From assembly GCA_902616675.1 (NCBI GenBank), contig CACMTV010000001.1, positions 186,001 to 250,000 on the forward strand: a stretch of DNA of 64,000 bases. The letters are read 5' to 3'. Below the pieces are notes generated by a model. That model made no database searches. It saw only the letters and a list, made by a program, of their open reading frames with translations, and was not told where the DNA came from. The position numbers and the translations under genes are program-made. This document shows, in pieces, positions 40,848-51,500 of this stretch (position 1 is its first letter; each line of letters begins with the position of its first letter). The DNA comes from an uncultured Pelagibacteraceae bacterium (GTDB taxonomy: Bacteria > Pseudomonadota > Alphaproteobacteria > Pelagibacterales > Pelagibacteraceae).

Positions 40848-41633
40848 ATGAGTTTAATGAAAGGTAAAAAGGGATTGATAATGGGTGTTGCAAATGAGCG
40901 ATCTATTGCATGGGGAATATCCCAAAAACTTGCAGAGGCTGGTGCTGAACTAGCTTTTACATATTTAGGTGACGCATTAAAAAAGAGGGTTGTACCTTTG
41001 GCTGAAAAGCTAAACTCAAAAGTCACATTTAGTTGTGATGTTGAAAAAAAAGAGGACGTAAAAAAACTTTTTGAAGATATTAAATCCAAATGGGGAGAAA
41101 TTGATTTTGTGGTTCACGCTGTAGCTTTTTCTGATAAATCGGAATTATCAGGTGAATATTTAAATACGACGAGAGAAAATTTTCTAAGAAGTATGCTGAT
41201 TTCATGTTTTTCTTTTACAGAGGTATCTAAAGAAGCTTCTAAAGTTATGAAAGAAGGCGGAAGTTTGCTAACTCTAACTTATGAATCAAATAAAGCAATT
41301 CCAAACTATAATGTAATGGGTGTTTGTAAATCTGCTTTAGAAGCTAGTGTAAAATATTTAGCTAGAGACCTTGGAAAGAAAAAGATTAGGGTAAATGCTA
41401 TAAGCGCAGGACCTATAAAAACTTTAGCTGCATCTGCAATAGGTGATGCAAAATTTTTATACAAATGGAATGAGGATCATTCTTTTTTAAAAAGAAATGT
41501 AGATATTCATGATGTTGGTAATTCAGCGCTATACTTATTAAGTAATTTGGCTAGTGGAGTAACTGGAGAAATACATTATGTCGACGCGGGATATAATAAA
41601 GTAGGAATGCCTGATCCAAAAAATATTTCATAA
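40848..41633 (+). CDS. fabI: Enoyl-ACP reductase (NADH)
   Basis: A 261-residue short-chain dehydrogenase-type enoyl reductase. The cofactor motif GVANERSIAWGI (13-24) is FabI-specific and the catalytic pair Tyr154/Lys161 (YNVMGVCK, Y-x6-K) is present, as is AISAGPIKTLAAS. It completes each fatty acid elongation cycle. It is the third gene of the fabA-fabB-fabI operon; the next gene starts 77 bp later. Confidence 0.95.
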   Translation: MSLMKGKKGLIMGVANERSIAWGISQKLAEAGAELAFTYLGDALKKRVVPLAEKLNSKVTFSCDVEKKEDVKKLFEDIKSKWGEIDFVVHAVAFSDKSELSGEYLNTTRENFLRSMLISCFSFTEVSKEASKVMKEGGSLLTLTYESNKAIPNYNVMGVCKSALEASVKYLARDLGKKKIRVNAISAGPIKTLAASAIGDAKFLYKWNEDHSFLKRNVDIHDVGNSALYLLSNLASGVTGEIHYVDAGYNKVGMPDPKNIS

Positions 41634-41709
41634 CTTGCAAAAATTACATTACTAAAGTGCAAAAGTTATTACCCATTTAAAACCCAAAAAAGGTAAAAAT
41701 AATAAAAAA

Positions 41710-42225
41710 ATGAGAGATTTAAATAAAAAGGTAAAAGAAAAATTTGGAAATTTTTTTGATTGGATTAAAGGAGCAGAACTTTTAGAGCTAAAATCTTGTA
41801 ATCCAGAAGAGGATCCAATTAGACCAGAATTAAATAATGATTTTAGAACTAGTTATGGTAGAAAAATTTATGGAGTTAAGTACAAAAATGAAATTTGTGC
41901 AATCATGTGTTTTGGTTTTACAAATGAAATTCCAAAAACCGTAAAAGAACTAGATTTAATGACTAAAGATGCGCATTTACAAAGTATAAGAAGAGATCAA
42001 AAAGTTGGTAAAATAGCAATCGCCTATACTGTTTGGTCAAAGAAGAAAGGTGGAGGTAAACTTATTGTTAAAGAAGTATTCAAAAAAATAAAAAAATCTA
42101 ATCATTTAAATAGACTTATAACACTCTCCCCGTTAACTGACATGGCAAGAAATTTCCATTTGAGAAATGGAGCTATTGAACTCCAAGTTAACAATGAAAC
42201 TCAAAATTTTGAATATAAAATTTAA
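41710..42225 (+). CDS. Uncharacterised GNAT-like protein
   Basis: A 171-residue protein I cannot assign to a named family. The order resembles a GNAT acyltransferase: N-terminal strands and helices, IAIAYTVWSKKKGGGKLIVKEV in the place of motif A (GGGK near the pyrophosphate loop), then a strand RLITLSPLTDM and ARNFHLRNGA, which recalls the motif B N/Y-x-x-x-GF region. No signal peptide or membrane segment. It follows fabI after a 76-bp gap and faces pnp. It may be its own transcription unit. The acetyltransferase idea is inference. Confidence 0.6.
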   Translation: MRDLNKKVKEKFGNFFDWIKGAELLELKSCNPEEDPIRPELNNDFRTSYGRKIYGVKYKNEICAIMCFGFTNEIPKTVKELDLMTKDAHLQSIRRDQKVGKIAIAYTVWSKKKGGGKLIVKEVFKKIKKSNHLNRLITLSPLTDMARNFHLRNGAIELQVNNETQNFEYKI

Positions 42226-42230
42226 GAGAT

Positions 42231-44303
42231 TTAAGCTACGGCTTGTTTAATCGACAGTTTTACTTTTCCTCTATCAAAACCAAGAACTTTTACAGATACT
42301 TCATCACCCTCTTTTACAACATCTGTAACTTTAGCGACTCTTTTTCCTGCAAGTTCTGAGATATGAACAAGACCGTCTTGTTTTCCTAGAAAATTTACGA
42401 AAGCACCAAATTCCATTATTTTTACTACTTTGCCTTTATAAATTTTACCTACTTCTGGCTTTGCTATTAATCCTTTAATGATCTCAATAGCAGCATTTCT
42501 TGATTTTTCATCAGGCGCTGCCACAGTAACTTCTCCAGTATCTTTTACGTCAACTTTTGCTCCAGATGTTTCGACAATTTCTCTAATCGTCGCTCCACCT
42601 TTACCAATTACTGTCGCTATATCTTTTTTATCGACTTTAATTGTTTCAATTTTTGGAGTGTGTTTTGAAAATTCTTTTCTCGATGTTTTTATAGCTTTGT
42701 TCATTTCGTTCAAAATATGCTCTCTGCCAGCCTTAGCTTGATTTAAAGCTTGTTCCATAATTTCAAAAGTAATTCCTGTTATTTTTATGTCCATTTGTAA
42801 AGATGTAATACCATCTTTTGTTCCTGCTACTTTAAAATCCATATCACCTAAATGATCCTCATCTCCTAAAATATCAGATAAAACTGAAAACTTTTCACCC
42901 TCTTTAATTAAACCCATGGCTATTCCTGCAACTGGTTCTTTAATTGGTACACCTGCATCCATTAGTGACAAAGATGTTCCGCAGACTGTTGCCATTGAAG
43001 AAGATCCATTTGACTCAGTAATCTCAGATACTACTCTTAGAGTATAAGGGAAATTTTCTTTTAATGGTAATGATGAGTTGATAGCTCTCCATGCTAATTT
43101 ACCATGGCCTATTTCTCTTCTACCTGTTCCTATTCTGCCACACTCACCAACAGAAAAAGGTGGAAAATTGTAATGCAACATAAAGCTCGATCGTTGCATA
43201 CCGTCTAAACTTTCTAGTCTTTGTTCATCGTCAGACATACCTAAAGTTGTGACTACTAACGCTTGGGTTTCTCCTCTTGTAAATAAAGCTGATCCGTGTG
43301 TTCTTGGTAAAACACCTACTTCACATTCAATTTTTCTAACATCAGCAAGACCTCTACCATCAATTCTTTTTTTCTCTTTTAAAATTGCAGTTCTTACAAT
43401 ATCTTTTTCAAGGGATTTTAATTGAGCCATAGCTTGATTTTCTGTTACGCTTTCATCTTCCTTAAACATTTCTTTACACTTGGCATCAATTTCTGAAATA
43501 GCTGTTGATCTTTTTTTCTTATCAACTTCTTTAAAAGCTTTTCTTAGATCGGCTTCAAATTCTTTAGCTATTTTTTTCTTTAGTTCTGAATTATCGATTT
43601 CTTCTACTTCCCATTTAGGCTTGCTAGCTTTTTTTGCTAATTTTTCAATTGAATTTATTACTGGTATGAATTTTTCATGGCCAAATTTAACTGCATCTAG
43701 CATAATTTTTTCTGATAACCCTGAAGTTTCAGACTCTACCATTAAAACAGCTTCCTTAGTTCCAGCAACAACTAAATCTAATTCTGAAGTTTTTAATTCT
43801 TCTTGAGATGGATTTAAAATATATTTCCCGTCCTTAAAACCCACTCTGCTTGCAGCTATAGGTCCCTGAAAAGGTAAGCCTGATATTGATAAAGCTGCAG
43901 AGGAAGCTATAATTGAAAGAATGTCCGGCTGATTTTCTCCATCATAAGATAAAACAGTTGGCAATAACTGCACTTCATTCATAAAACTTGATGGGAACAA
44001 AGGTCTAATAGGTCTATCAATTAATCTAGAAATTAAAGTTTCAGATTCTGTCGGTCTGGCCTCTCTTTTGAAGTAACCGCCGGGTATTTTTCCAGCAGCA
44101 TAATATTTTTCTTGGTAATTTACCGATAAAGGAAAATAATCTTGACCTTCATTTAATTTTTTTGCCCCAACTGCAGTAGCAATTACGACTGTTTCTCCTA
44201 ATTTGGCTATTATTGCTCCATCGGCTTGTCTAGCAATTTTACCAGTTTCAAGAGTTAATTTTTTACCGCCAAAATCTATTTCTTCTTTGTGAATTTTAAA
44301 CAT
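42231..44303 (-). CDS. pnp: Polyribonucleotide nucleotidyltransferase
   Basis: A 690-residue PNPase with two RNase PH cores (about 1-210 and 305-530), a KH domain ([15 protein letters not shown]) and a C-terminal S1 domain ([20 protein letters not shown]). Catalytic-core motifs [15 protein letters not shown] [12 protein letters not shown] and [19 protein letters not shown] are present. It degrades RNA phosphorolytically from the 3' end. Its ATG overlaps the stop of the RbfA-S15 fusion gene by one base, placing it at the end of the nusA-infB operon. Confidence 0.96.
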   Translation of the reverse strand: MFKIHKEEIDFGGKKLTLETGKIARQADGAIIAKLGETVVIATAVGAKKLNEGQDYFPLSVNYQEKYYAAGKIPGGYFKREARPTESETLISRLIDRPIRPLFPSSFMNEVQLLPTVLSYDGENQPDILSIIASSAALSISGLPFQGPIAASRVGFKDGKYILNPSQEELKTSELDLVVAGTKEAVLMVESETSGLSEKIMLDAVKFGHEKFIPVINSIEKLAKKASKPKWEVEEIDNSELKKKIAKEFEADLRKAFKEVDKKKRSTAISEIDAKCKEMFKEDESVTENQAMAQLKSLEKDIVRTAILKEKKRIDGRGLADVRKIECEVGVLPRTHGSALFTRGETQALVVTTLGMSDDEQRLESLDGMQRSSFMLHYNFPPFSVGECGRIGTGRREIGHGKLAWRAINSSLPLKENFPYTLRVVSEITESNGSSSMATVCGTSLSLMDAGVPIKEPVAGIAMGLIKEGEKFSVLSDILGDEDHLGDMDFKVAGTKDGITSLQMDIKITGITFEIMEQALNQAKAGREHILNEMNKAIKTSRKEFSKHTPKIETIKVDKKDIATVIGKGGATIREIVETSGAKVDVKDTGEVTVAAPDEKSRNAAIEIIKGLIAKPEVGKIYKGKVVKIMEFGAFVNFLGKQDGLVHISELAGKRVAKVTDVVKEGDEVSVKVLGFDRGKVKLSIKQAVA

Positions 44304-44935
44304 TATTTTCTCAGACTCAGTTGTTTTATAATTTTTTCATACGAGTCAGGTTTTCTTCGTTTAAGATAACTTAATAGTTTTTTCCTTTTATTTACTGACT
44401 TCGATAAACCCATAGTAGAATGTTTATCTTTTTTAAATTTTTTAAAATGGACTGCCAATTTTTCAATTTTATCACTTAACAAACCAATTTGTACTTCTGC
44501 CGATCCGACATCAGATTTATTTATTGCTAGGGACTTAATTATATCTTTTTTTTCTGTTTCATTTTTTTTATTTTCTTTAATTAACTTTTCAATCTTTTCA
44601 GCATATTCGAAAGATTTATCTTCAATAAAGTTGAGTTTTGGAAGAAATTTTAAACTTAGCTTTTTTGATAAGGCTCTTCTAACAATATGTGCGTTATCAG
44701 TCAATATACCTACTATTTCTTTCATGTCTATGCCACCTAGGGGTATCACATAAACCCTAGCTGTTTTCAAGTCTGGGGTCATCCTAACTTCAGTAACAGT
44801 AATGAAACGTGAATTAAATGAAGATATTTTTGTCTCATTTTTTATAAAAATTTCTCCGATGCTTTGCTTCACAAGCTCTCCAACTCTTAATTGCCTCTGA
44901 GAATATCCTTTATTCGATAAATCACTATTAATCAT
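44303..44935 (-). CDS. rbfA-rpsO: RbfA-S15 fusion: ribosome-binding factor A joined in frame to 30S ribosomal protein S15
   Basis: One 210-codon frame. Residues 1 to about 122 are a complete Rbf[36 protein letters not shown], and the C-terminal [19 protein letters not shown]. Residues about 126-210 are a complete S15: [38 protein letters not shown], and the ending IIKQLSLRK. The joint ([12 protein letters not shown]) has no in-frame ATG, GTG or TTG. Two A8 runs (on + strand, T8 runs at about 44525-44532 and 44562-44569) flank an out-of-frame ATG there. truB normally separates these genes. Both parts look full length. This may be a real fusion, a slippage-dependent arrangement or a pair of homopolymer sequence errors. 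Confidence 0.85.
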   Translation of the reverse strand: MINSDLSNKGYSQRQLRVGELVKQSIGEIFIKNETKISSFNSRFITVTEVRMTPDLKTARVYVIPLGGIDMKEIVGILTDNAHIVRRALSKKLSLKFLPKLNFIEDKSFEYAEKIEKLIKENKKNETEKKDIIKSLAINKSDVGSAEVQIGLLSDKIEKLAVHFKKFKKDKHSTMGLSKSVNKRKKLLSYLKRRKPDSYEKIIKQLSLRK

Positions 44936-47124
44936 AAAGTTCTCTCAATCTTTTCTATTTGGTAAGACTCTATAATATCTTTTTCTTTAAAATCTATAAA
45001 ATCTCTTAAACTTATCCCACATTCTAAACCATTTTTAACTTCTTTAACCGCATTTTTTTCTCTAAAAATACTCATAATTTCACCATCATATACAACAGCA
45101 CCATCTCTAACTATTCTCGCTTTGGATTTATTTTGTATTTCACCTTCAATTACTTTTGAGCCTGCTATTTGTCCAAATTTTGAAACTTTAAATATTTTTT
45201 GTACTTCAGCAGATCCCAGTGAAATTTCTTTTACATCTGGCTCTAGTAGACCAGATAATCTTTTTTCAATATGTTCTATCGCTTCATAAATTATATTAAA
45301 ATATTTAACTTCTATTTTTTGTTCTTCAGCTATTTTTTTTGCTTCTCTATTAGGTTTTACATTAAAGCCAATTAATACAGCGTTAGAGGCTTTGGCTAAT
45401 GAAACATCAGTTTCATTAATCATACCAATATCTGATAAAATAATTTTAGTTTTAACTTCTGGATGAACAATCTTTTCAATTGCCATTTTGAGTGCTTCAC
45501 TTGATCCATGAACATCAGATTTTATAATAACGTTTAATTCTTCTTTGTCTTCACCTTTGTCAAAAATTGTTGATTTATCATTTATTAAAATTTTCTTTTT
45601 AGAATTTTGATTTTTAAATTCCGAGATTTCCTTAGCTTTATCCTCATCTTCAGTCACTAAAAACTCTGCACCCGCAAAAGCTGTATCGTTCATTCCAAGG
45701 ATTTCTACAGGCATCGATGGAAAAGCCTCATTTAAAGAAGTTCCATCATGACTAATCATGGCTCGAATTTTTCCCCACGTTTTACCGCAAGCAAAATAAT
45801 CTCCTTTATTTAATTTTCCATTTGAAACTAAAATTGTTGAAACAGGACCTTTTCCTTTATCAATTTTAGATTCTATAACTACGCCAGTAGCTTTATCTGT
45901 GATAGAAGCTTTTAAATCTAGAATTTCAGATTGCAATAAAATACTCTCTTTAAGTTTATCTAAATTTGTTTTTTTTGTAGCAGAAACTTCAACGAATAAT
46001 GTGTCCCCACTTAAATCCTCCGCGACCAACTCATATCTCATCAAATCATTTTTAATTTTTGAAACATTTTTATTCGGTAAATCAGACTTATTAATTGCTA
46101 CAATAATTGGAACTTTTGCGGCTTTAGCGTGGTTTATAGCTTCTATAGTTTGTGGTTTTATTCCATCATCTGCAGCTACAACTAAAACCACTATATCTGT
46201 AATTTTAGATCCTCTGGCTCTCATTTCTGTGAAAGCTGCGTGCCCTGGTGTATCTATAAATGTAATTTGTTGATTATTATTTGCTTTCACTTGATAAGCC
46301 CCTATGTGTTGTGTTATGCCGCCAAATTCATTTGAAACGACATTTGATTGTCTCAGTGCATCTAAAAGTGAAGTTTTTCCATGATCAACGTGTCCCATTA
46401 TAGTTACTACAGGTGGTCTTTTTTTAATTGTACCACTCATGGATTTATTTTTATTGATTTCCTCTGGTTGAGAATTTTCTATGATTGCCTTATGACCAAA
46501 TTCTTTAACAATATATTCAGCTGTGTCTTTATCAATAGCATGATTAATCGTTGCTATTACCTTCATATTCAGTAAAAACTTTATAATATCACTGGATTTT
46601 TCAGCCATTCTATTTGATAACTCTTGAATAGTAATTTGTTCAGGAATTTTTACTTCTTTAATAACTTTTTTGTATTCTTTTTTTTCTTCTGTTTCAGGAG
46701 TATTCTTTTTTTCTTTCAATCTAGCTCTTTTTACAGCAGCTAGACTTCTTTGTTTTATCTCAATTTCTTCAACATTAAGTGCTCTTGAAACAGTTAGTTT
46801 AAAATCTCTTTTATCTATTGGAGTTTTAAGCTTTAATTTGCTTTTTCCAGTGGGTTTTTCATCTTTCTTGATAAATGCTTTAGTAGCTTCTTGTTCTACA
46901 AACTTTCTTGTAAATTTTTTGCTTTTATTCTCATGATTTTTAAAATTTTGATTAAAAGCGTTTGTTTTTTTAAAGTTTTTTGATGGTTTAAATAAATTTT
47001 TTTTATCGCTTGGTATGGAGTACGCCTTTTTGTTTTCATTTTTTGAAAGAGAGCTAGAGTCAATTTTTTTTTTAAAATTTGACGAAATTGTTAATGTTTT
47101 TTTCTTTTGTTTTTCTTTATCCAT
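44932..47124 (-). CDS. infB: Translation initiation factor IF-2
   Basis: A 730-residue GTPase. A Lys-rich low-complexity N terminus (about 1-165) is followed by the IF2_N domain, the G domain with GHVDHGKT near 244, IDTPGHAAF and NKSD, and C-terminal domains ending in the fMet-tRNA-binding region (NGLECGISLRDFIDFKEKD in two adjoining parts). It is shorter than many alphaproteobacterial IF-2 proteins because the N-terminal extension is reduced. It lies between nusA (3-bp gap) and the RbfA-S15 gene (4-bp overlap). Confidence 0.96.
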   Translation of the reverse strand: MDKEKQKKKTLTISSNFKKKIDSSSLSKNENKKAYSIPSDKKNLFKPSKNFKKTNAFNQNFKNHENKSKKFTRKFVEQEATKAFIKKDEKPTGKSKLKLKTPIDKRDFKLTVSRALNVEEIEIKQRSLAAVKRARLKEKKNTPETEEKKEYKKVIKEVKIPEQITIQELSNRMAEKSSDIIKFLLNMKVIATINHAIDKDTAEYIVKEFGHKAIIENSQPEEINKNKSMSGTIKKRPPVVTIMGHVDHGKTSLLDALRQSNVVSNEFGGITQHIGAYQVKANNNQQITFIDTPGHAAFTEMRARGSKITDIVVLVVAADDGIKPQTIEAINHAKAAKVPIIVAINKSDLPNKNVSKIKNDLMRYELVAEDLSGDTLFVEVSATKKTNLDKLKESILLQSEILDLKASITDKATGVVIESKIDKGKGPVSTILVSNGKLNKGDYFACGKTWGKIRAMISHDGTSLNEAFPSMPVEILGMNDTAFAGAEFLVTEDEDKAKEISEFKNQNSKKKILINDKSTIFDKGEDKEELNVIIKSDVHGSSEALKMAIEKIVHPEVKTKIILSDIGMINETDVSLAKASNAVLIGFNVKPNREAKKIAEEQKIEVKYFNIIYEAIEHIEKRLSGLLEPDVKEISLGSAEVQKIFKVSKFGQIAGSKVIEGEIQNKSKARIVRDGAVVYDGEIMSIFREKNAVKEVKNGLECGISLRDFIDFKEKDIIESYQIEKIERTL

Positions 47125-47127
47125 AAT

Positions 47128-48681
47128 TTATTTAAATACAATATCTCTTGCAGACATAATTAGCTGATCTGCCTCCTCTCTAGTTAAAGAAAATTCCTCT
47201 AGATATCCATTAAGCCTAACTTTTTTACCTTTGACTTCATCAAATCCACCTACTAACTCGTCAGTTGATAAGTCTGCAAAATCAGAGAGTTTCTTAATAT
47301 TTTTCTGGCCCAAAATCACTAACATTCCCTGAGTCATACCCTTTAAATTTATCAATTCTTCCTCTACACCTAATTCCTTAAGTCTTTTTCCAACTTCTTC
47401 TTTTACCTTGATTAAGCTTTCCTTCGATCTTGTAATTAACTCTTTTGCTGTATCTTCATCAATTGCTTCAATTTTAGAAATATCTTCAGCTTTAGCTTGT
47501 GAAATTTCGTCTATACTTTGAAATCCCTCTGACACTAATAACTGTCCTAAAGTTTCATCAACCTCTAGGTTCTTAATTAAAGCTTCTGTCTTTTCTTTAA
47601 ATTCAGCTTGTCTTCTTTCAGAGTCCTCTTTATCGGTTAAGATATCTATTTCGAAATTAGTCAGTTTAGAAGCTAATCTAACGTTTTGACCTCTTCTTCC
47701 TATTGCTTTACTTAGGTTTTCTTCACTCAAAATGACATCTATTTTTTTATTAGTTTGGTCTATTAAAACTTTTTGAATTTCAGCTGGAGATAATGATTCG
47801 GAGATGAGAGTTGGTAAATCTTCTGTCCATTTTATAATGTCTATTTTTTCTCCGTGTAGTTCGTTTACTATTGTTTGTACTCTGCTACCCCTCATTCCTA
47901 CACATGCTCCAACTGGATCGATTGAAGTATCTTTAGAGTAAACACATATTTTTGCTCTGCTACCTGGATCTCTAGCAACTGATCTAATTTCAATGACCCC
48001 TTCGTAAATCTCAGGAACCTCCTGAAAAAAAAGCTTAGCTAAAAACTGAGGATGAGCTCTTGATAAAAATATTTGATGGCCCTTTAATTCTTTTTTAACT
48101 TCATAACAGTAAGCTTTAACTCTTTCACCTGTTTTTAATATTTCTCTTGGAATTAGCTCGTCTTTTTTTATAACTCCTTCTGCCCTTCCAAGATCAACTA
48201 TTACATTACCATATTCTAATCTTTTGATAATTCCACTTAATATTAATCCTTGTTTGTCAATAAATTCTTCATATTGTCTATTCTTTTCAGCCTCTCTTAC
48301 TTTTGAGTTTATTACTTGTTTTGCGCTTTGAGCAGCTATTCTTCCGAAATCAATTTGAGGAAGATCCTCATAAATCTTATCTCCAACTTTTAATAACTCC
48401 GATTTGTCTTTATTAAAAGAGTTGGCATCTTTAGGGGTTATTTCACGACTGGGGTCTTCTACTATTTCCACAATATCTAAAACTTTTTGAATGCTAATGT
48501 TCCCTGTTTCTCTGTCAATTTTTACCAAAATATTATTGTTTTGACCAAATTTCGTCAGAGCTGCTTTTTGTATTGCGCTTTCCATAGATCCTATAACTAT
48601 GTCTTTATCAATTGATTTTTCGTTGGCAACAGCATCAACGATTCTTAATAACTCTAATTTATCTAGGCCTCTATTTAACAT
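47128..48681 (-). CDS. nusA: Transcription termination/antitermination factor
   Basis: A 517-residue NusA: N-terminal RNA polymerase-binding domain, S1 domain (IIKRLEYGNVIVDLGRAEG), KH1 (DPVGACVGMRGSRVQTI) and KH2 (AIGRRGQNVRLAS) domains, and C-terminal acidic repeats found in proteobacteria. The start is ATG 48679-48681, nine bases after AGGAG; a TTG two codons upstream is too close to that site. The usual upstream gene rimP is absent; a terminator hairpin and then metK lie upstream. Confidence 0.95.
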   Translation of the reverse strand: MLNRGLDKLELLRIVDAVANEKSIDKDIVIGSMESAIQKAALTKFGQNNNILVKIDRETGNISIQKVLDIVEIVEDPSREITPKDANSFNKDKSELLKVGDKIYEDLPQIDFGRIAAQSAKQVINSKVREAEKNRQYEEFIDKQGLILSGIIKRLEYGNVIVDLGRAEGVIKKDELIPREILKTGERVKAYCYEVKKELKGHQIFLSRAHPQFLAKLFFQEVPEIYEGVIEIRSVARDPGSRAKICVYSKDTSIDPVGACVGMRGSRVQTIVNELHGEKIDIIKWTEDLPTLISESLSPAEIQKVLIDQTNKKIDVILSEENLSKAIGRRGQNVRLASKLTNFEIDILTDKEDSERRQAEFKEKTEALIKNLEVDETLGQLLVSEGFQSIDEISQAKAEDISKIEAIDEDTAKELITRSKESLIKVKEEVGKRLKELGVEEELINLKGMTQGMLVILGQKNIKKLSDFADLSTDELVGGFDEVKGKKVRLNGYLEEFSLTREEADQLIMSARDIVFK

Positions 48682-48695
48682 TTTCAAACTCTCCT

Positions 48696-48722
48696 AAAAA
48701 AAAATGGGCTAGTGCCCATTTT
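48696..48722 (-). terminator. Intrinsic terminator after metK, abutting the nusA ribosome-binding site
   Basis: On the minus strand a 9-bp stem (AAAATGGGC with GCCCATTTT, complements of 48714-48722 and 48701-48709) closes a 4-nt loop and continues in a run of nine Ts (complement of 48696-48704). The AGGAG of nusA follows directly after the T run. It should end metK transcription, or act as an attenuator for nusA. Confidence 0.8.
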
Positions 48723-48775
48723 GTAATACTTCAAAATTTTATAATTAATAAAGAAAAATTAAGGTTTTTTCAAGA

Positions 48776-49945
48776 TTACACCTTTTTAAAAAGTGCTATT
48801 TTATCAGTTTTTTCCCAAGAAAATTCACCTTTAATCGTTGGTTTTCTTCCAAAGTGCCCGTAGGACGATGTTATTTCATAAATTGGCTTATTCAAACTCA
48901 ATAACTCTCGAATTCCTCTTGGAGATAAATCAAAATTATTTTTGATAATTTTTTCAACATTTAATGTTTTTTCTTTATCATTTTCACTTAATTTGACGAA
49001 TATAGAAAGTGGTTTAGAAACTCCAATCGCATATGACAACTGGATAAGACATTTATCTGTTAAACCAGATGCAACAATATTTTTAGCCAAATATCTTGAA
49101 ACATAAGCTGCAGATCGATCTACTTTTGTTGGATCTTTACCAGAAAAAGCTCCTCCTCCATGTGGGGCGGCACCGCCATAAGTATCAACAATAATTTTTC
49201 TACCAGTTAGTCCTGTGTCGCCATCAGGGCCTCCGATAATAAATTGTCCTGTAGGATTAATATAAATCTCCGTTTTTTTTAAATCATTAATTAATTCTTT
49301 AGGTATAGATCTATCAATATAAGGAAGTATTAACTCTTTTACCTTTTCCTGATCCAAGTCCTTAGAATGTTGCGTTGAAATAACGACCGAAGTTACTTTG
49401 ATTGGTTTTCCATTTTGATATTCCATAGTTACTTGACTTTTAGAATCAGGCTCAATGCCTTTTAACACTCCAGACTTCCTATCTTTCGCCATTAATCTTA
49501 AAATTTTGTGCGAGTAAAATATAGGTGCTGGCATTAAGTCTTCGGTCTCTGTACAAGCATATCCAAACATTATTCCTTGATCACCAGCACCTTCGTCTTT
49601 ATTGTCTTTTGAATCAACGCCCATAGCAATATCAGTTGACTGTTCATGAAGATGGGACTCAATTTTAGTTTGGTCTTTCCATGAAAAACCTTCCTGGTCG
49701 TAGCCTATATCTTTTATACAATTTCTAACTTTTTCAATAATATCATTCTTATTAATATTTGGTCCACGTATTTCCCCTGCTAAGACAACTTTGTTTGTTG
49801 TAGTCAATGTTTCACAAGCTACTCTAGAAAAGGGATCTTTTGATAAATAACTATCAACTACCATGTCTGATATTCTATCGCATACTTTGTCAGGATGACC
49901 TTCAGAAACAGACTCGCTTGTAAATAAGTAATTTTTTTCAGTCAT
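48776..49945 (-). CDS. metK: S-adenosylmethionine synthetase
   Basis: A 389-residue enzyme making SAM from methionine and ATP. Signature motifs are present: [18 protein letters not shown] (residues about 10-27), [12 protein letters not shown], the P-loop-like [19 protein letters not shown], and the ending FSWEKTDK. Its start overlaps lnt by 8 bp. No SAM riboswitch can fit, since there is no upstream gap. A terminator follows at 48696-48722. With ahcY (12285-13574) it represents both sides of the methyl cycle in this window. Confidence 0.97.
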   Translation of the reverse strand: MTEKNYLFTSESVSEGHPDKVCDRISDMVVDSYLSKDPFSRVACETLTTTNKVVLAGEIRGPNINKNDIIEKVRNCIKDIGYDQEGFSWKDQTKIESHLHEQSTDIAMGVDSKDNKDEGAGDQGIMFGYACTETEDLMPAPIFYSHKILRLMAKDRKSGVLKGIEPDSKSQVTMEYQNGKPIKVTSVVISTQHSKDLDQEKVKELILPYIDRSIPKELINDLKKTEIYINPTGQFIIGGPDGDTGLTGRKIIVDTYGGAAPHGGGAFSGKDPTKVDRSAAYVSRYLAKNIVASGLTDKCLIQLSYAIGVSKPLSIFVKLSENDKEKTLNVEKIIKNNFDLSPRGIRELLSLNKPIYEITSSYGHFGRKPTIKGEFSWEKTDKIALFKKV

Positions 49946-51500
49946 TTTTTTTATATCTTAGAAAGATTAAACAATATGTAAATAAAAGGACAAAAAATAT
50001 CAAATCATTTTTATTTCCTCCTTTTTTTTCAATAATTGGCAGTCTGTACTCTATGTATCCTGTTTCATTGTTTTTTAAGGCTTTTATAACTTGCCCTTTA
50101 TTATTTATTATTGCGCTAATACCTTTATTTGCAGATCTTAGAACGAAGGAGTCGCTTTCAATTGCTCTAAATATTGATTTTGAAAAATGTTGGTATGGGC
50201 CAATGGTTTGTCCAAACCAACCATCTTCTGAAATATTGATTAATAAATTATTCTTAAAATTTATTTTTTGAATTAATTCTGGGAAAATTATTTCGTAACA
50301 TATTAAAGGAATAATATTTAAATCATCATAAAAAAAAGTGCCATTACTACTGCCCTTACTAAAAGATCCAAAACCTTCAGTGATTTTTTTTAATCCAACT
50401 TTTTCGAGTTGATTTTCAAAGGGTAAAAATTCACCAAATGGAACTAGTTTTTCTTTATCATACTGAAATTTTTTATTTAAGTTATGATCTATTATAACCA
50501 AACTATTAAAAAATTTATTTTCTGCTTTATTCATGGTATTAATACCAAATACTATTAAATGGTTTTTGGAAAAATTGTCTTTAATTAAACTTTTATATTT
50601 CTCGAATTCAAAAAAATATTTACCTGACAGTGCTCCCTCGGGCCAAACAAATAATGTTTTTCTATCTTTATCGATATTGCTATATCTTATCAATTTCTTA
50701 ATTCTATTGAGCGACTCTTCTTCAGATAAATTATATTTTAATTCAAAATTTGGTGATATTACTTTGATATATATGGATTTATTTTGTTTCAGTTCCTTCT
50801 GAATTTTAATTTTATTATCATTTAATATATAATTTCCATACAAATAATTTCCAAAAAAAGTGATTGAAATAAAAATTAAAATTAATTTTTTAAATTTTAG
50901 ATTTTTTAAAAAAAGAATACTAGGTGCGCAAAACAAAGTAATTGTAGTTAAATTAAACGCAAACAATCCAATGGGATTTAAAATTTGGATAAATTCATAA
51001 AACCAAGACCAACTATAAGCCCAAAGATTCCAGGGAAAACCAGTTAATATTTTTGCTCTTAAATAATCTATAATTGAAATTAAAGCACAGAATAAGAATA
51101 TAGATTTCAAATCATTCCGAAGGTACTTGCCACAAACTAAAGTTCCCAAACCGTTAAATAAACCTAATAGTAAAGGTATAAGTATAGTAGTAAGGGGTAT
51201 TAAATTTTTTAAAGACTGATCAAATTGTAAAGAATTTGAAATCCAATAAGTTCCAGTTAAATAAAACCCAATTCCAAAAAAATAACCAACAAAAAATAAA
51301 TTTATTAAATGAGGTTTTTTTCTGTACTTATTTTTTGATCTCTTATTGACATTACATAAAATAAAAAAAAGGCATGGAAATATAAAAAAATTAATTATAG
51401 TAAAATTAAAAGGCTGAAAAGAAAAAACAGAAAGACAACCTAGAAAAAAAGGCGCTACAAATACCAGTAATTTTCTGTTGTTTAAAATGAGATTTATCAT
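49938..51500 (-). CDS. lnt: Apolipoprotein N-acyltransferase
   Basis: A 520-residue inner-membrane protein with about seven N-terminal helices, a periplasmic nitrilase domain and a final C-terminal helix. The Glu-Lys-Cys triad is visible in [20 protein letters not shown] and ICYEIIFPE. It adds the third acyl chain to outer-membrane lipoproteins; lipoproteins in this window include those at 7920-8519 and 63073-63654. It starts directly next to ybeY (no gap). The corC/hlyC gene usually between ybeY and lnt is missing. Confidence 0.94.
   Translation of the reverse strand: MINLILNNRKLLVFVAPFFLGCLSVFSFQPFNFTIINFFIFPCLFFILCNVNKRSKNKYRKKPHLINLFFVGYFFGIGFYLTGTYWISNSLQFDQSLKNLIPLTTILIPLLLGLFNGLGTLVCGKYLRNDLKSIFLFCALISIIDYLRAKILTGFPWNLWAYSWSWFYEFIQILNPIGLFAFNLTTITLFCAPSILFLKNLKFKKLILIFISITFFGNYLYGNYILNDNKIKIQKELKQNKSIYIKVISPNFELKYNLSEEESLNRIKKLIRYSNIDKDRKTLFVWPEGALSGKYFFEFEKYKSLIKDNFSKNHLIVFGINTMNKAENKFFNSLVIIDHNLNKKFQYDKEKLVPFGEFLPFENQLEKVGLKKITEGFGSFSKGSSNGTFFYDDLNIIPLICYEIIFPELIQKINFKNNLLINISEDGWFGQTIGPYQHFSKSIFRAIESDSFVLRSANKGISAIINNKGQVIKALKNNETGYIEYRLPIIEKKGGNKNDLIFFVLLFTYCLIFLRYKKND

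Noticed and set aside
44303..44935. Separate rpsO with its own start inside the RbfA-S15 frame
   Set aside because: No in-frame ATG, GTG or TTG occurs near the joint. The nearby ATG is out of frame and its reading stops after seven codons, so as written only a fusion is encoded.
48688..49945. SAM or SAH riboswitch upstream of metK or ahcY
   Set aside because: metK overlaps lnt at its start and ahcY has only 46 bp upstream with no paired elements, so neither has room for a known class.
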